Counted from the first letter of the stretch, positions 27,153-36,227 are shown. The stretch: DNA of 44,038 nt from a virus (IMGVR_UViG_3300042355_000563:1-44038), one strand, 5' to 3'. Numbers and translations: made by a program. Notes: generated by a model from the sequence alone, not told the origin.

Positions 27153-27167
27153 ACTAATAATTTATCA

Positions 27168-28712
27168 TTAATCGAAGTAATTGGTGTTCAAATATTCAGT
27201 TTCCGATTTACCATTTGCTTTATTTTGATCTAATAATCTATAAGGTTTTATTGTTTCTATTTCGTTTATGTATGAATCTTGAGTGAATATATGTTTTACA
27301 TTTACAATTAAGTGCCTACCCAAATTATTGAGTTCCCATGTTGTTGGTTCTGTCACACTTTTGGGATTCTCTGCATTTTTAATTACATCAACAAACATTA
27401 ATGTTTGTCTGGATATCTTTCCTCTTACTTTGAATTTGTAAATGTTATTCAAATATAATAAAGATTGTAATTTACTGTTGAGAAATTTTTTTTCGTCCAA
27501 AAGTGGTGGTAGATTACCTTTGTTGCTATTATAATTGTTCTTTTTATTCGGACTGAGATAATAATTCGGGACTATTTTTTTGTCGGGGAATACATTCTTA
27601 AATGGATCCAAGAATAAACTAATGAAATCCTTTGTGAAGGAGTCACCATTTAATGTAGTTAAATCAAAAATCATCGATTTGAATCCACGGGAATTTGATA
27701 ATATTCCGGAATTGGATGAATGCATTACATTATACTTGCATGTCGGTGAATCGACATAAAATGCATCTATTTTTGATTCATCGAAAATCAAACCAGAATA
27801 ATCCCATTTAATAGATGGTATATCTCCTTTAGAATTGGATGGAAAAACCAGTGTTTCTATCAAACGTCTTGGGTCTGCGTTTTCTTTAAAAATTCTAGAT
27901 AACGAAATCAATTCAAATTTTTTATAATAACGATCAAAACTTAATATACATGGAGACTTATTAAATGAATGGAACGACAAAACATAATTTAAAATTTCCG
28001 CATATGACATCAATCCATACGGGTTTATGTTTAAAACCGAATCGCTATCACCTTCAAAAATTTCTTCATTTGTGTCGGGATCTTTATAAATAAAATCATT
28101 TGGGTCTGTATACAGATAATCATTGGTATCCAAAACAGATTTCAATATCCTTTTGATGGCATCACCTGTCGGAACTGCATTTCCGGAATTGGTATCCAAA
28201 TAACTGGACACACCTTTATTTGGTGGTTGTATGCCAAATATATTACAAATATTTTCCGACAAAAGATATTGTTCATACTCAACCAATTCTATTTTTTTAC
28301 ATACAGTATTGTTGAAAATTATATCTTGGCATTCAATCGCTATAAATCTGAATCGCATTCCCATGAATCGTCTATTCAATTCATCGTTCAGATCATCATT
28401 AAAATTTCCAGTCGATATAGATACGATTTCTATATCAACAACATCTCTTCCATTACCTAAAAAAGTGTAAGATAGTTCACCACCTTCAATATAATTAAAT
28501 GTATTTGATATTAATAGTGTCCCTGAATGAAAAGGATTGAAAATCGAATCTACAATCTCCAATGAAACCAATGCGTTTTTTTGCAGAATAATACAATCAC
28601 TCGGTCTTTTTACAGGAGTTTCTGCCATATTATGCAATAATATGGAAAATGCATATTCCATATCACCGAATTTTGCATAAAATAAATTTTCATTATTAAT
28701 GGTTTCTCGCAT
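27168..28712 (-). CDS. Baseplate hub protein, gp27-like
   Basis: 514 residues. The N-terminal part carries a strand pattern common to gp27/VgrG-type hub rings (VSLEIVDSIFNPFHSGTLLI near 50-69). The C-terminal part (about 415-490) has the closing tube-like domain, with YKFKVRGKISRQTLMFVDV followed by GRHLIVNVKHIFT and INEIETI. T4 gp27 is 391 residues and forms the trimeric cup joining spike to tube; this one is longer, with a Lys/Asn-rich loop near 395-410. The start is one base after the stop of the gp53-like gene (TAAAATG), so the two are coupled. Similarity is by pattern, not by search. Confidence 0.6.
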   Translation of the reverse strand: MRETINNENLFYAKFGDMEYAFSILLHNMAETPVKRPSDCIILQKNALVSLEIVDSIFNPFHSGTLLISNTFNYIEGGELSYTFLGNGRDVVDIEIVSISTGNFNDDLNDELNRRFMGMRFRFIAIECQDIIFNNTVCKKIELVEYEQYLLSENICNIFGIQPPNKGVSSYLDTNSGNAVPTGDAIKRILKSVLDTNDYLYTDPNDFIYKDPDTNEEIFEGDSDSVLNINPYGLMSYAEILNYVLSFHSFNKSPCILSFDRYYKKFELISLSRIFKENADPRRLIETLVFPSNSKGDIPSIKWDYSGLIFDESKIDAFYVDSPTCKYNVMHSSNSGILSNSRGFKSMIFDLTTLNGDSFTKDFISLFLDPFKNVFPDKKIVPNYYLSPNKKNNYNSNKGNLPPLLDEKKFLNSKLQSLLYLNNIYKFKVRGKISRQTLMFVDVIKNAENPKSVTEPTTWELNNLGRHLIVNVKHIFTQDSYINEIETIKPYRLLDQNKANGKSETEYLNTNYFD

Positions 28713-28713
28713 T

Positions 28714-29058
28714 TTATAGTTTGAATTTTAAATTACTATATACGTCATTCAAAAATTGAGGTTTGACTGCATATATTTTTGAACCAGCTTCTAATAATTT
28801 AACTGGATTGTTTATATTATTCAATAAACAAAGCAACCACCATAAATGTTGTGTTTCGTATATTCTATAACTAATTGTAGTCCAAGGCATGAGTGCTTCA
28901 ATTTTATATAAATCCAATATATTTTTATCAATATCTTTTGGTAACGAAACTTTGTTTAGTATATTGTAAAATGTATACGGCACTTCACCATCATATTCAT
29001 ACAAATTGAATATGTTTTCATATCTCTCTGGTGTGTGATATATAGGAATTATATTCAT
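28714..29058 (-). CDS. 53: Baseplate wedge protein, gp53-like
   Basis: 114 residues. It matches the core of the gp53 family: a WTTISYRIYET strand near 59-69 followed by LWWLLCLLNNINNP and a pG.xIyavkP strand near 92-99. gp53 in T4 (196 residues) clamps neighbouring wedges together; short versions like this are usual in other contractile phages. Its ATG overlaps the TGA of the preceding gene (ATGA), so it is translationally coupled and belongs to the operon that starts at 30251. Confidence 0.75.
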   Translation of the reverse strand: MNIIPIYHTPERYENIFNLYEYDGEVPYTFYNILNKVSLPKDIDKNILDLYKIEALMPWTTISYRIYETQHLWWLLCLLNNINNPVKLLEAGSKIYAVKPQFLNDVYSNLKFKL

Positions 29059-30251
29059 TTTTTAAATATATCTATTAAAGAGTTTTCTTCAAAAACATCA
29101 ATACCATCGGATCCCATTTCATCAGAAATGAAATTGAATGCTTCTGTTGTCAATGAAGTTAACTCAATCGTAACTTTAAATGCATCGGGAATGATCATTT
29201 CAAAATTTCTTTTTGTTATGTCATTTCCTATTCTACTTTGAGTTGGTACATTTAAAATTCTTCTGGTTCCGACATGTTCAATGTTCAAAGAAGACATTGA
29301 AACATATGGGTAAAACCCTCTACCGGGGATTCTAACTTCATATATAGCCGAAGGTTCCACAACCAATCTATTTCTACGTCTGGGTGTGTTTCTCGCAACC
29401 AATCTAGATAAAAGTTTCACATTTGATACATAACTATTCGGATTCAATGTATTGAATAAATAAAATTCCACTTTAAATGTTGGGTCTCCCGCTTGACCGA
29501 AATCGTAAAATTTTGGTCTTTGTATAAACATTCCCGGTTCAGTTAAACTTGATACGTCAAATGTTTTGACCAAATCTTGTAAAATAGAAGATGCTTCACC
29601 AAATAAATTTTCTATTGTAGTCCCTTTATCCCCAGAATATGAATCCTCAAATGCATTTTTGAAATTAAAATAACTAGTTTCGAAATATGGAAATATATAA
29701 TATGAATTTGTAGGTTTTCTCAAATACAAATATTTGTAACTTTCTTTTATTTCTTGAGGCCAATCTTCATGAAATGGAATCAAAAAATCTAATGATTTTT
29801 TTTGATCCAATGATCTTTTCATGTATTGTTCTAGCGTTTTTGTGTAATCGACTAAATTTTTTTTTGATTCGCTCGCCAAATTTCCTAAACCCAATTCATT
29901 TGTAAATCTGTTTTTAATTTCTGAGGCTTTTTTAAAAGATTTCGCATAAGTAGATCCCAAATCTTTTACTAACATCATTGATGTAATTAATGATGATACC
30001 TGAGAATTTGCTACTAATGTATATTCACGCAACCCGATGTATGGGACATTTGGTTTGTTTGTCGAATACGTCCAATCATAATCTCGAACAACATCATAAA
30101 ATGTCGTAGAAGAATTTACATTTGATACCGATTTTTCTTCCTGAAGATCTTTTTGGTTATTAGGTTCCTTCTGCACATTAATAGACTTATCAGGCACAGT
30201 AGATGGACCACCTTGAATTGGTTGTGCTTTTGAAAATTCGAAAAATGGCAT
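29055..30251 (-). CDS. Baseplate tube cap or initiator candidate (gp48/gp54-like)
   Basis: 398 residues, close to T4 gp48 (364) and gp54 (320). The first 50 residues are Pro/Asn/Gln-rich. Residues about 245-380 have the strands expected of a tube-fold domain, ending in an IPDAFKVTIELTSLT strand similar in tone to the tube proteins nearby. The position after the tape measure and before gp53 suits a protein that joins baseplate hub to the first tube ring. The identification is by size, position and C-terminal pattern only. A plain baseplate protein is the alternative. Confidence 0.45.
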   Translation of the reverse strand: MPFFEFSKAQPIQGGPSTVPDKSINVQKEPNNQKDLQEEKSVSNVNSSTTFYDVVRDYDWTYSTNKPNVPYIGLREYTLVANSQVSSLITSMMLVKDLGSTYAKSFKKASEIKNRFTNELGLGNLASESKKNLVDYTKTLEQYMKRSLDQKKSLDFLIPFHEDWPQEIKESYKYLYLRKPTNSYYIFPYFETSYFNFKNAFEDSYSGDKGTTIENLFGEASSILQDLVKTFDVSSLTEPGMFIQRPKFYDFGQAGDPTFKVEFYLFNTLNPNSYVSNVKLLSRLVARNTPRRRNRLVVEPSAIYEVRIPGRGFYPYVSMSSLNIEHVGTRRILNVPTQSRIGNDITKRNFEMIIPDAFKVTIELTSLTTEAFNFISDEMGSDGIDVFEENSLIDIFKK

Positions 30252-30260
30252 AATATATAA

Positions 30261-30266
30261 TATTTA
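30261..30266 (-). promoter_or_regulatory. TAAATA late-type motif
   Basis: TTAAATA ends 9 nt before the ATG at 30251, slightly more distant than elsewhere. It would drive the operon 30251-27168. Confidence 0.4.
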
Positions 30267-30271
30267 ATATT

Positions 30272-33124
30272 TTAGGCTTGTAACATACCTGTCATCAACT
30301 TCATATTATTCATATAATCATCTTTAGTAGAAAAGTTTTGGGATTTCATTGTTACTGTAGCTTGATTATTAGCAGCGACAATTCCCATTCTATTATTTGA
30401 TGAACCCATTAATAGTATTTTTTCAGCTATATTATCCAATTTAGATCCGTTCACTTGTAGTTGATTCAACTGTGCTTCTTGTAAAGAAACTTGTCGTTTT
30501 TGTAATTCTATTATTGAAATTTGATATTCATTTTCAGATTTCAAATTCAAATCTATTTTAGCTGCAAAATCCGTGGATTTTAGAATTTTATCCAACACAG
30601 AATAAGCAGATGAAAACTTTGTTAATGCGGTTGAAAATTCTAATATCGGTTTTATTAATTTGGTGATATCGGAAGCAATAACATCAGAAGATAATTTTAC
30701 GGATGACAAATTCTTTAATCCATTCGCCAGATAATTAAATCCCATACCAACCAATTGCAATCGTTCTCCATCCAATCCTATAAATTTTTCAATTTTTGAA
30801 AAAATATCAACACCAAAGAACGAAGATACTTTATCTAAAACTAAATTTGAAAATCCTGCCGTCATTGATTGAGCGAATTTGGATAAACCATCTCCCAGAA
30901 AAACCAAAGAATCTCCAATTTTCGTTATGTTCGATGGTTCTATTTTCAATTTATTGAGCTTCTCAAAAATATTCACTATACTATCCACTGTCGATAATGC
31001 CACTTTTAATGGTATAAAACCAAGTAGAATAGCTACCGATGATTTTAATGCGACATACGAAATTTTCGTAATCATTTCCATCAATCCCATTATTGCAGCG
31101 GCACCATTTTTGATTCCTAGTGAAATTGATTTCCAATCCTTGTCGGAAAAATTTGTAATCGTGTCAATGAGTTTATCCAACACGAATGACAATCCAATAA
31201 TAGCTACAGCACCAACTGCTATAAACAATCCAAGAGGACCAGTCAACAATGCTCCGATACCAGTCAGCAATACACCAAACAATATTATTGTCAATGAACT
31301 TAATGCAATATTTTTTGCTATATTAGTCCAATCCATACCAACAGCAAATTTATTTAAAACATTAAAAACATAACCAAGAACAAATGACATTATAGCAAAA
31401 GTAGCTAATCCTATTATTAGATCTTTTTTAGCTGTGTTTGCTACTTTACCTAGAATTTTTATAAAAAGTGATAAACCAATCATCACTAATCCCATTTTAA
31501 ATAATCCATTCAGAAGAATATCAAAAGGTATTTTGGCTATTAGTTTTAATGTTGGTAATATGATTAACCCAATCACCAAACCAAATAATCCATACGCAAT
31601 AGATATTTCTTTTAATTTTTTAGGATCGGCAGATTTATGTATGGTTAGGATCAATAAAGACAAAGCACCAAATAATAAACCAAATTTTACAATTGATTTG
31701 AATAATTGTTCAATTGGAATCTTATGAATTAAATTCAATGTTGGTAGTATAACCAATCCAATCGACAATCCAAACAATCCATACGCAATCGATATTTGTT
31801 TTAATTGTTTGGCATTTACTGATTTTTCTATAGTTAAAATGAGTCTATTTAACGCATAAAAAACCAAACCAAATTTTATTAATGACGAAATTAATTGAAT
31901 AATTGGAATTTTATTAATTAAAATAAGTGTAGGTAATACAACCAATCCAATCGACAATCCAAACAATCCATACGCAATCGATATTTGTCTTAATTGTTTA
32001 ACATTTACTGATTTTTCTATATACGAAATGAGTTTATTTAATGTGAAAAATATTAATCCAAATTTTATTAATGACGAAATTAATTGAAATGTATTAATTT
32101 TATTTAAAATATTCAGAGTTGGTAATATAATTAATCCAACTGTAAGTGCAAATATACCAAAAGATACCGATATTTGTCTTAATTGTTTCGTATTTACTGA
32201 TTTTTCTATATACGAAATGAGTTTATTTAATGCGAAAAATATTAATCCAAATTTAAGTAGAGATGCCATTATTTGTTCCAATGGCATTGCTGCTAACTTA
32301 TTGAATAATGGTATTATAATAAAATTAAAAGTAGATGCAAATATAGCAAAAGCGGCGGAACTTTTTATTAAACTTTCTTTTTTATCCGAAAGCATCAAAA
32401 ATATTTTAGCAAATGCACCTATTGCCAATACCGCTTTTGCAGCACCCGCTAAATCTATACTGCTTGCTTTTATTAAAGAATTTATAATAAAATACAAACC
32501 AACACCAAATGATAAAATACCAGTCAATCCTTTATTTTCAGATAATAATTTACTTATTCCTGATGATTTAGAATCTGATTTTTCTTTTTTTGATTTATCA
32601 TCGGTATCCTTTTTGGAAAGAACATCTGCTATAGATTTTAATTCTTTAGAAAAGGTACTTTTAAATATTTCAGTTTGTTTTTTATACCTTCGATCTTCAT
32701 CTGCATTTGAATCATCTACTATTTTCTTAAATTCCTCAGAAAATACATTTCTAAATATTTCCGCTTGTTTTGTATATCTCCGATCTTCGTCCGAATTTGA
32801 ATCGTCTATTATTTTCTTGAACTCTTCGGAAAATACACTTTTGAAAATATTTGCGATTTTTGTATATTTCGCATCTTCACCTTTAGTTTCTGTTTTGGAT
32901 CCTTTGGAGTCTGATGTTTTAACTCCCAAATCTTTCCCAAATACATTTTTAAAAATATCGGCTATTTTTTTAGCTCTTTTTTCTTCACCGGGATATAATG
33001 TTCCCGGTGTTTTTTCTAAATTAAAAAAAGGAAGACCTACCGCTTCACCCAATTCTTTTGTAAGTTTGGATAATGCGGCGATTAATTTCGCCAAATCAGT
33101 ATTTTCGTCTTTCTTTGCCACCAA
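30272..33124 (-). CDS. Tail tape measure protein with tandem membrane-like repeats
   Basis: About 950 residues. The start is TTG at 33124 or GTG at 33121; no ATG is available near the TAAATA motif at 33129-33134. The N-terminal 200 residues are charged and helical, with 30-residue repeats carrying an EIFxxxFSEEFKK core (about 87-170). Residues about 246-560 are five hydrophobic units of 63 residues, and further hydrophobic helices follow to about 730. The C-terminus is a coiled coil with an LQEAQLNQLQ segment. Tape measure proteins span the tail tube, set its length and leave with the DNA. Size, helical content, hydrophobic centre and location between hub chaperones and baseplate genes support this call. 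Confidence 0.75.
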   Translation of the reverse strand: MVAKKDENTDLAKLIAALSKLTKELGEAVGLPFFNLEKTPGTLYPGEEKRAKKIADIFKNVFGKDLGVKTSDSKGSKTETKGEDAKYTKIANIFKSVFSEEFKKIIDDSNSDEDRRYTKQAEIFRNVFSEEFKKIVDDSNADEDRRYKKQTEIFKSTFSKELKSIADVLSKKDTDDKSKKEKSDSKSSGISKLLSENKGLTGILSFGVGLYFIINSLIKASSIDLAGAAKAVLAIGAFAKIFLMLSDKKESLIKSSAAFAIFASTFNFIIIPLFNKLAAMPLEQIMASLLKFGLIFFALNKLISYIEKSVNTKQLRQISVSFGIFALTVGLIILPTLNILNKINTFQLISSLIKFGLIFFTLNKLISYIEKSVNVKQLRQISIAYGLFGLSIGLVVLPTLILINKIPIIQLISSLIKFGLVFYALNRLILTIEKSVNAKQLKQISIAYGLFGLSIGLVILPTLNLIHKIPIEQLFKSIVKFGLLFGALSLLILTIHKSADPKKLKEISIAYGLFGLVIGLIILPTLKLIAKIPFDILLNGLFKMGLVMIGLSLFIKILGKVANTAKKDLIIGLATFAIMSFVLGYVFNVLNKFAVGMDWTNIAKNIALSSLTIILFGVLLTGIGALLTGPLGLFIAVGAVAIIGLSFVLDKLIDTITNFSDKDWKSISLGIKNGAAAIMGLMEMITKISYVALKSSVAILLGFIPLKVALSTVDSIVNIFEKLNKLKIEPSNITKIGDSLVFLGDGLSKFAQSMTAGFSNLVLDKVSSFFGVDIFSKIEKFIGLDGERLQLVGMGFNYLANGLKNLSSVKLSSDVIASDITKLIKPILEFSTALTKFSSAYSVLDKILKSTDFAAKIDLNLKSENEYQISIIELQKRQVSLQEAQLNQLQVNGSKLDNIAEKILLMGSSNNRMGIVAANNQATVTMKSQNFSTKDDYMNNMKLMTGMLQA
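31445..32389 (-). repeat. Five tandem 63-codon (189-bp) repeats in the tape measure gene
   Basis: Units correspond to residues 246-308, 309-371, 372-434, 435-497 and 498-560. Each has a S(V/A)-x-x-K-x-L-x-x-I cap, a YGLFGL-type hydrophobic helix, an LPTL turn, and an LIKFGL helix. The second to fourth units are also strongly alike at DNA level. The first and last are more diverged, and a degenerate sixth may follow. Confidence 0.85.
32615..32974 (-). repeat. Charged 30-codon repeats at the tape measure N-terminus
   Basis: Residues 87-116, 117-146 and 147 onward repeat a Y(T/K)K-x-x-x-IF-x-x-x-FS-(E/K)E block, two of them ending in the DEDRR acidic-basic tail. A more diverged copy lies near residues 51-64. 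Confidence 0.8.
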
Positions 33125-33128
33125 TTAA

Positions 33129-33134
33129 TATTTA
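33129..33134 (-). promoter_or_regulatory. TAAATA late-type motif for tape measure
   Basis: TTAAATA ends 4 nt before the TTG at 33124 and 7 nt before the GTG at 33121; no ATG is near. Confidence 0.5.
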
Positions 33135-33153
33135 ATCGATGGATATCCTTTCA

Positions 33154-33909
33154 TCAATCCTTAGAAAATAACCTAGCGTCAATAGGTAGTTGATCGCCAT
33201 CAATTTTGAGATATTCCGTTTCTTCTTCCCTGAAAGTTTGGAGATATGACAGTATTTGGCTGTTAATTGACGCTGGTAAGTTCTCTACTACTGTAGATCT
33301 GTCCTTTACCGAAAACCCATTTAAATCAGTTTCTTCGCCATTTAATGTTATTTTAGAAATGAATTTACACACCTCAAATACAAACATAGATCCGACTGTA
33401 TCGCTAATTTCCAACTCATCCTTCTTCTTTTTGAGAAGAGACAATTGGAAATCGTTTATTTTAATGTCGTCATCTAAAGTAGGTACGCTCAATTCTACTT
33501 TTATAGAGGAAGTTTTTTCGGAAACTACCTTGGTATAAGGTAGTGTATAGTTCAATTTATTGATAATAATCTTGTCTAAGTCGTATGTTTTGGTCTGTTC
33601 GTTCTCGTCTTTTATAGAAACCACATCTCCAAGAGAATGTTTTCTCAAAGCTAGAATAATTGGGATTCTATCCGAAACCAAAAAATCACATTTCTCCACA
33701 GAATTTTCGAGAATAATCCCTGCAATTACATTGCTTATCGTCAAGCCCGACAAAGCACCATCCAATCCAGTCTTCATTAAATCTTTTTGTTGTTTTACCG
33801 AAATCTGTCGGAATGACATTTCTTTTTGCTGAGAAGGAACAAAAACAGAAACTAAATTTGAGTTATTTAATTCCTTTAGTTTTGTTAAAATGTTTAATGT
33901 AGAAGACAT
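33154..33909 (-). CDS. Baseplate hub assembly protein, T4 gp26-like (first of two)
   Basis: 251 residues. The N-terminal half has the gp26/T4_baseplate pattern: FVPSQQKEMSFRQISVKQQKDLM near 23-45, where a beta strand with F/Y-R-x-(I/F)-x-V-K-x-(Q/E)-K leads into a helix, followed by RKHSLGDVV near 88-96. The C-terminal part ends in VENLPASINSQILSYLQTF. In T4, gp26 (208 residues) is an assembly protein of the hub. A TAAATT variant of the late motif (33915-33920) lies 5 nt before the ATG. It is paralogous to the next gene upstream. Confidence 0.7.
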   Translation of the reverse strand: MSSTLNILTKLKELNNSNLVSVFVPSQQKEMSFRQISVKQQKDLMKTGLDGALSGLTISNVIAGIILENSVEKCDFLVSDRIPIILALRKHSLGDVVSIKDENEQTKTYDLDKIIINKLNYTLPYTKVVSEKTSSIKVELSVPTLDDDIKINDFQLSLLKKKKDELEISDTVGSMFVFEVCKFISKITLNGEETDLNGFSVKDRSTVVENLPASINSQILSYLQTFREEETEYLKIDGDQLPIDARLFSKD

Positions 33910-33942
33910 ATTTTAATTTATGTGTAAAGTTTTATTATTCAA

Positions 33943-34824
33943 CTAAAATTTAGGGAACCCTGATGTAGATTTCTTTGTACTCTCTTCTTGTTTTTTCATT
34001 TCTTCATTATGAAAATCTATAAAAATTCTACATTCATTTGGATTTAATTCCATTATATCATTTCTATTTAAATTAAGTTTGGTTAATAGATTATACTCTA
34101 ACTCATAGAAATTAGTCAAGTCTTCATTTAAGATAGATTTGATAAAAAATAACATAGTTCTATCAAAAAATGAAAATTTGATACCTTTTAAACCTATATG
34201 ATTATTCTCATTCACCAAATAAAGTTCTTGATTTTGTAAATTTTCTACAAAATTTATGATTTCATTTGAAATATTTGCCGGGAGATTCTCTAATATTTGC
34301 AATCTCTCTTCTTTTGACAAAGAATAGAAATCAACTTCTTCTTTTCCGGAAATAATAGAATGAATACACTTCTCGTATATGTCATCTATGTCATTTATTA
34401 TAAAAGTTTTTGGTAATCCTATGTTTATAGTAAAATTGGAGCATGTTATTGATTTGTATAATACCAAATCCTTAATTTTTTCCTTTAAACTTTGTAAAAG
34501 TGAATTCAAATATAGTTTAATTTGAGTGTTATTTTCACCCACTAAACTGATAATGTCGCCAATTGCATACGAACGCATGTCGATTAAAATTAAAAATTTT
34601 TCTAAATTTGTTAATTTTTTAAAAAATAAATTATTATTAATGTTATTTTCTAGTAACAGTTCTAGATAATAATTTAAACCTGTTTCATCGTCTTGTTTAT
34701 TAAACCTTATTATATCAAAAAAATTTTTATTTTTAATAGGCAAATAAAAAATATCTTCGCCTAATATTGGCATATATTGTTTTAAACAAAAATCAAATAT
34801 ACCATCAGATTCCGAAGATTTCAT
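33943..34824 (-). CDS. Baseplate hub assembly protein, gp26-like paralogue (second of two)
   Basis: 293 residues. It aligns in outline with the neighbouring gp26-like protein: a strand-rich N-terminus, RSYAIGDIISLV near 107-118 against RKHSLGDVV there, and a LENLPANISNEIINFV helix near 182-197 against VENLPASINSQIL. It is more diverged and Asn/Leu/Phe-rich. Likely the second hub-assembly paralogue. T4 also has two such proteins, gp26 and gp51, but I cannot say which is which. The upstream region has only a distant TAAATT. Confidence 0.6.
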   Translation of the reverse strand: MKSSESDGIFDFCLKQYMPILGEDIFYLPIKNKNFFDIIRFNKQDDETGLNYYLELLLENNINNNLFFKKLTNLEKFLILIDMRSYAIGDIISLVGENNTQIKLYLNSLLQSLKEKIKDLVLYKSITCSNFTINIGLPKTFIINDIDDIYEKCIHSIISGKEEVDFYSLSKEERLQILENLPANISNEIINFVENLQNQELYLVNENNHIGLKGIKFSFFDRTMLFFIKSILNEDLTNFYELEYNLLTKLNLNRNDIMELNPNECRIFIDFHNEEMKKQEESTKKSTSGFPKF

Positions 34825-34857
34825 ATATACATATACAATTTAATACTGTAACTTAAT

Positions 34858-35544
34858 TTAAAAAGGTCCAGCAAAAATTCTATATGTGTGTTTTATAAAT
34901 GTCCACGAAACAGGTATTATTGATACATCTTGTCCAGATTGTTTAAGTTCCATTTCATTTATATCACATGGAACACATCCAGTAAAAAGATGTTCTCTTC
35001 TTATTGGTTTGAGTTCTGTTGATGATGAATTTGTATATTCTACCAATGTTATGTTTGCTTTTATTGAATTTGCAGTACCCAGATTTATTAACCCTATATA
35101 AGATGCCGCAATAATCCATGGTCTTATCAAACCAGATACGAAATCCAAATTTGTTTCCAAAAAACTAATTTTTAATTGTTTTTGGTCAAATGCAAATCTA
35201 TCACTGCCTACATTTCCTTTTAGATATCCATTCATACCATCAATTCCCACATTATTAACTGCAAATCCCTCTTTTGGTATTGTTATATCTTGAGCAAAAA
35301 AAAGTCCAAGACCATCGATATTCGGTTGTGTTTTATTTCCTAATAATTGTTCTTGTATTGTTTTGAGATTTTCCGAAATAATGAATTGATTATCATCCAA
35401 TCCATTATATAAATTAGAACCTATCGTTTCGAAAAAATTGGATTCGTTTTCTGGTTTAATTTGAACAACCCACTGCGTTTTCTGTGGAATATTGTAATTC
35501 CATTTAGAAATATTACTTAAAAAATGTTCAGTGGGATTAGCCAT
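34858..35544 (-). CDS. Tube-fold tail protein (tube initiator or tube-like)
   Basis: 228 residues from the ATG at 35544; a TTG two codons upstream is less likely. The C-terminal half has the strand order of gp19/gp54-type tube folds: IRPWIIAASYIGLI, then IKANITLVEYT, then a REHLFTGCVPCDINEMELKQSG turn and VSIIPVSWTFIKHTY. The N-terminal 100 residues are polar. A gp54-like tube initiator or a second tube ring protein are both possible. It follows the tube gene after a terminator and has its own TAAATA motif. Confidence 0.55.
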   Translation of the reverse strand: MANPTEHFLSNISKWNYNIPQKTQWVVQIKPENESNFFETIGSNLYNGLDDNQFIISENLKTIQEQLLGNKTQPNIDGLGLFFAQDITIPKEGFAVNNVGIDGMNGYLKGNVGSDRFAFDQKQLKISFLETNLDFVSGLIRPWIIAASYIGLINLGTANSIKANITLVEYTNSSSTELKPIRREHLFTGCVPCDINEMELKQSGQDVSIIPVSWTFIKHTYRIFAGPF

Positions 35545-35550
35545 TATCAA

Positions 35551-35556
35551 TATTTA
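35551..35556 (-). promoter_or_regulatory. TAAATA late-type motif
   Basis: TTAAATA ends 6 nt before the ATG at 35544 and lies just downstream of the tube terminator, so it would restart transcription. Confidence 0.55.
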
Positions 35557-35570
35557 ATAGTAAAAAACAA

Positions 35571-35598
35571 AAATCACCCATACTAATATGGGTGATTT
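35571..35598 (-). terminator. Intrinsic terminator after the tail tube gene
   Basis: A 12-bp perfect stem (35571-35582 with 35587-35598) and a CTAA loop are followed on the minus strand by a T-rich tail. It lies 43 nt beyond the tube stop codon and probably insulates sheath and tube expression from the genes downstream. Confidence 0.8.
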
Positions 35599-35640
35599 TA
35601 TGTTAAACTTTATTATAAATTAAATTTTATATTATATAAT

Positions 35641-36216
35641 TTATCTTCTAATACCGATTAAATTGAAGTAATGATAAGCAAGACTTACTTTAAAACTCAT
35701 TATAGCTCCAGTACCTTCGGCTATTTGGAAATCCATCGCACCAACATCTCTAATAGAACATCCAACTAAATCAAAAGTATTAATCTCATTGAGTTCTTTA
35801 TCATATTGGGCTAATGTTATAATTGAACTTCCGTTGGCTATAGTACCATTAGGCACACCAGACCCATCAGAATCTCCTCCACTACCAGCTATACCAGTAA
35901 TATGATCAAATGTTCTTTCAGATTCAGCTAAAAATAAAGTACGTAAATCGGAATATTGATCACAATAAAAATCAATTTCATACGCATCACTACCGGGAAA
36001 TGATACTGTTCCGGGTAAATTGAATGTCAAACCAGCATATTTTGCTTCCACATTCCCGATTTTTCTAGCTGGAAGTGATGCTGCTTTTGCATAAATCAAT
36101 TCACCTTCACCCAAAAGCGGACCATTTGATAGATTTATTTGTACTATTCTAAAGAATATATCTCTAGCAAAGTCTCTTTTAACTGCATTTTGGAAAAATG
36201 TTTGTATGTCTTGCAT
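35641..36216 (-). CDS. 19: Major tail tube protein, gp19-like
   Basis: 191 residues. T4 gp19 is 163. It begins with the typical short helix and basic segment (FFQNAVKRDFARDIFFRI near 7-24), then strands with KAASLPARKIGNVEAKYAGL near 44-63, the region that contacts neighbouring rings. The C-terminal strands (FDLVGCSIRDVGAMDFQ, then MSFKVSLAYHYF) match the tube fold. A Gly/Ser-rich loop near 110-128 is an insertion. It directly follows the sheath gene, has a TAAATA motif 5 nt upstream of the ATG and is closed by a strong terminator, consistent with a highly expressed structural gene. Confidence 0.85.
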   Translation of the reverse strand: MQDIQTFFQNAVKRDFARDIFFRIVQINLSNGPLLGEGELIYAKAASLPARKIGNVEAKYAGLTFNLPGTVSFPGSDAYEIDFYCDQYSDLRTLFLAESERTFDHITGIAGSGGDSDGSGVPNGTIANGSSIITLAQYDKELNEINTFDLVGCSIRDVGAMDFQIAEGTGAIMSFKVSLAYHYFNLIGIRR

Positions 36217-36221
36217 ATTTT

Positions 36222-36227
36222 TATTTA
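36222..36227 (-). promoter_or_regulatory. TAAATA late-type motif for tube
   Basis: ATAAATA ends 5 nt before the ATG at 36216; no Shine-Dalgarno sequence. Confidence 0.55.

Noticed and set aside
31445-32389. Regularly spaced repeats that could suggest a CRISPR array
   Set aside because: The period is 189 bp, a multiple of three, inside an open frame whose protein repeats at 63 residues. There are no unique spacers between short identical repeats.
32217-33128. A 303-codon open frame on the plus strand opposite the tape measure gene
   Set aside because: It runs antisense through the repeat region, its Ser/Phe/Leu/Asn-rich product mirrors the repeats of the real gene, and no start signal precedes it.
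35641-36216. Gly/Ser-rich loop in the tube protein as a fused Ig-like display domain
   Set aside because: The insertion is only about 20 residues and has no strand pattern, so it is a loop and not a domain.
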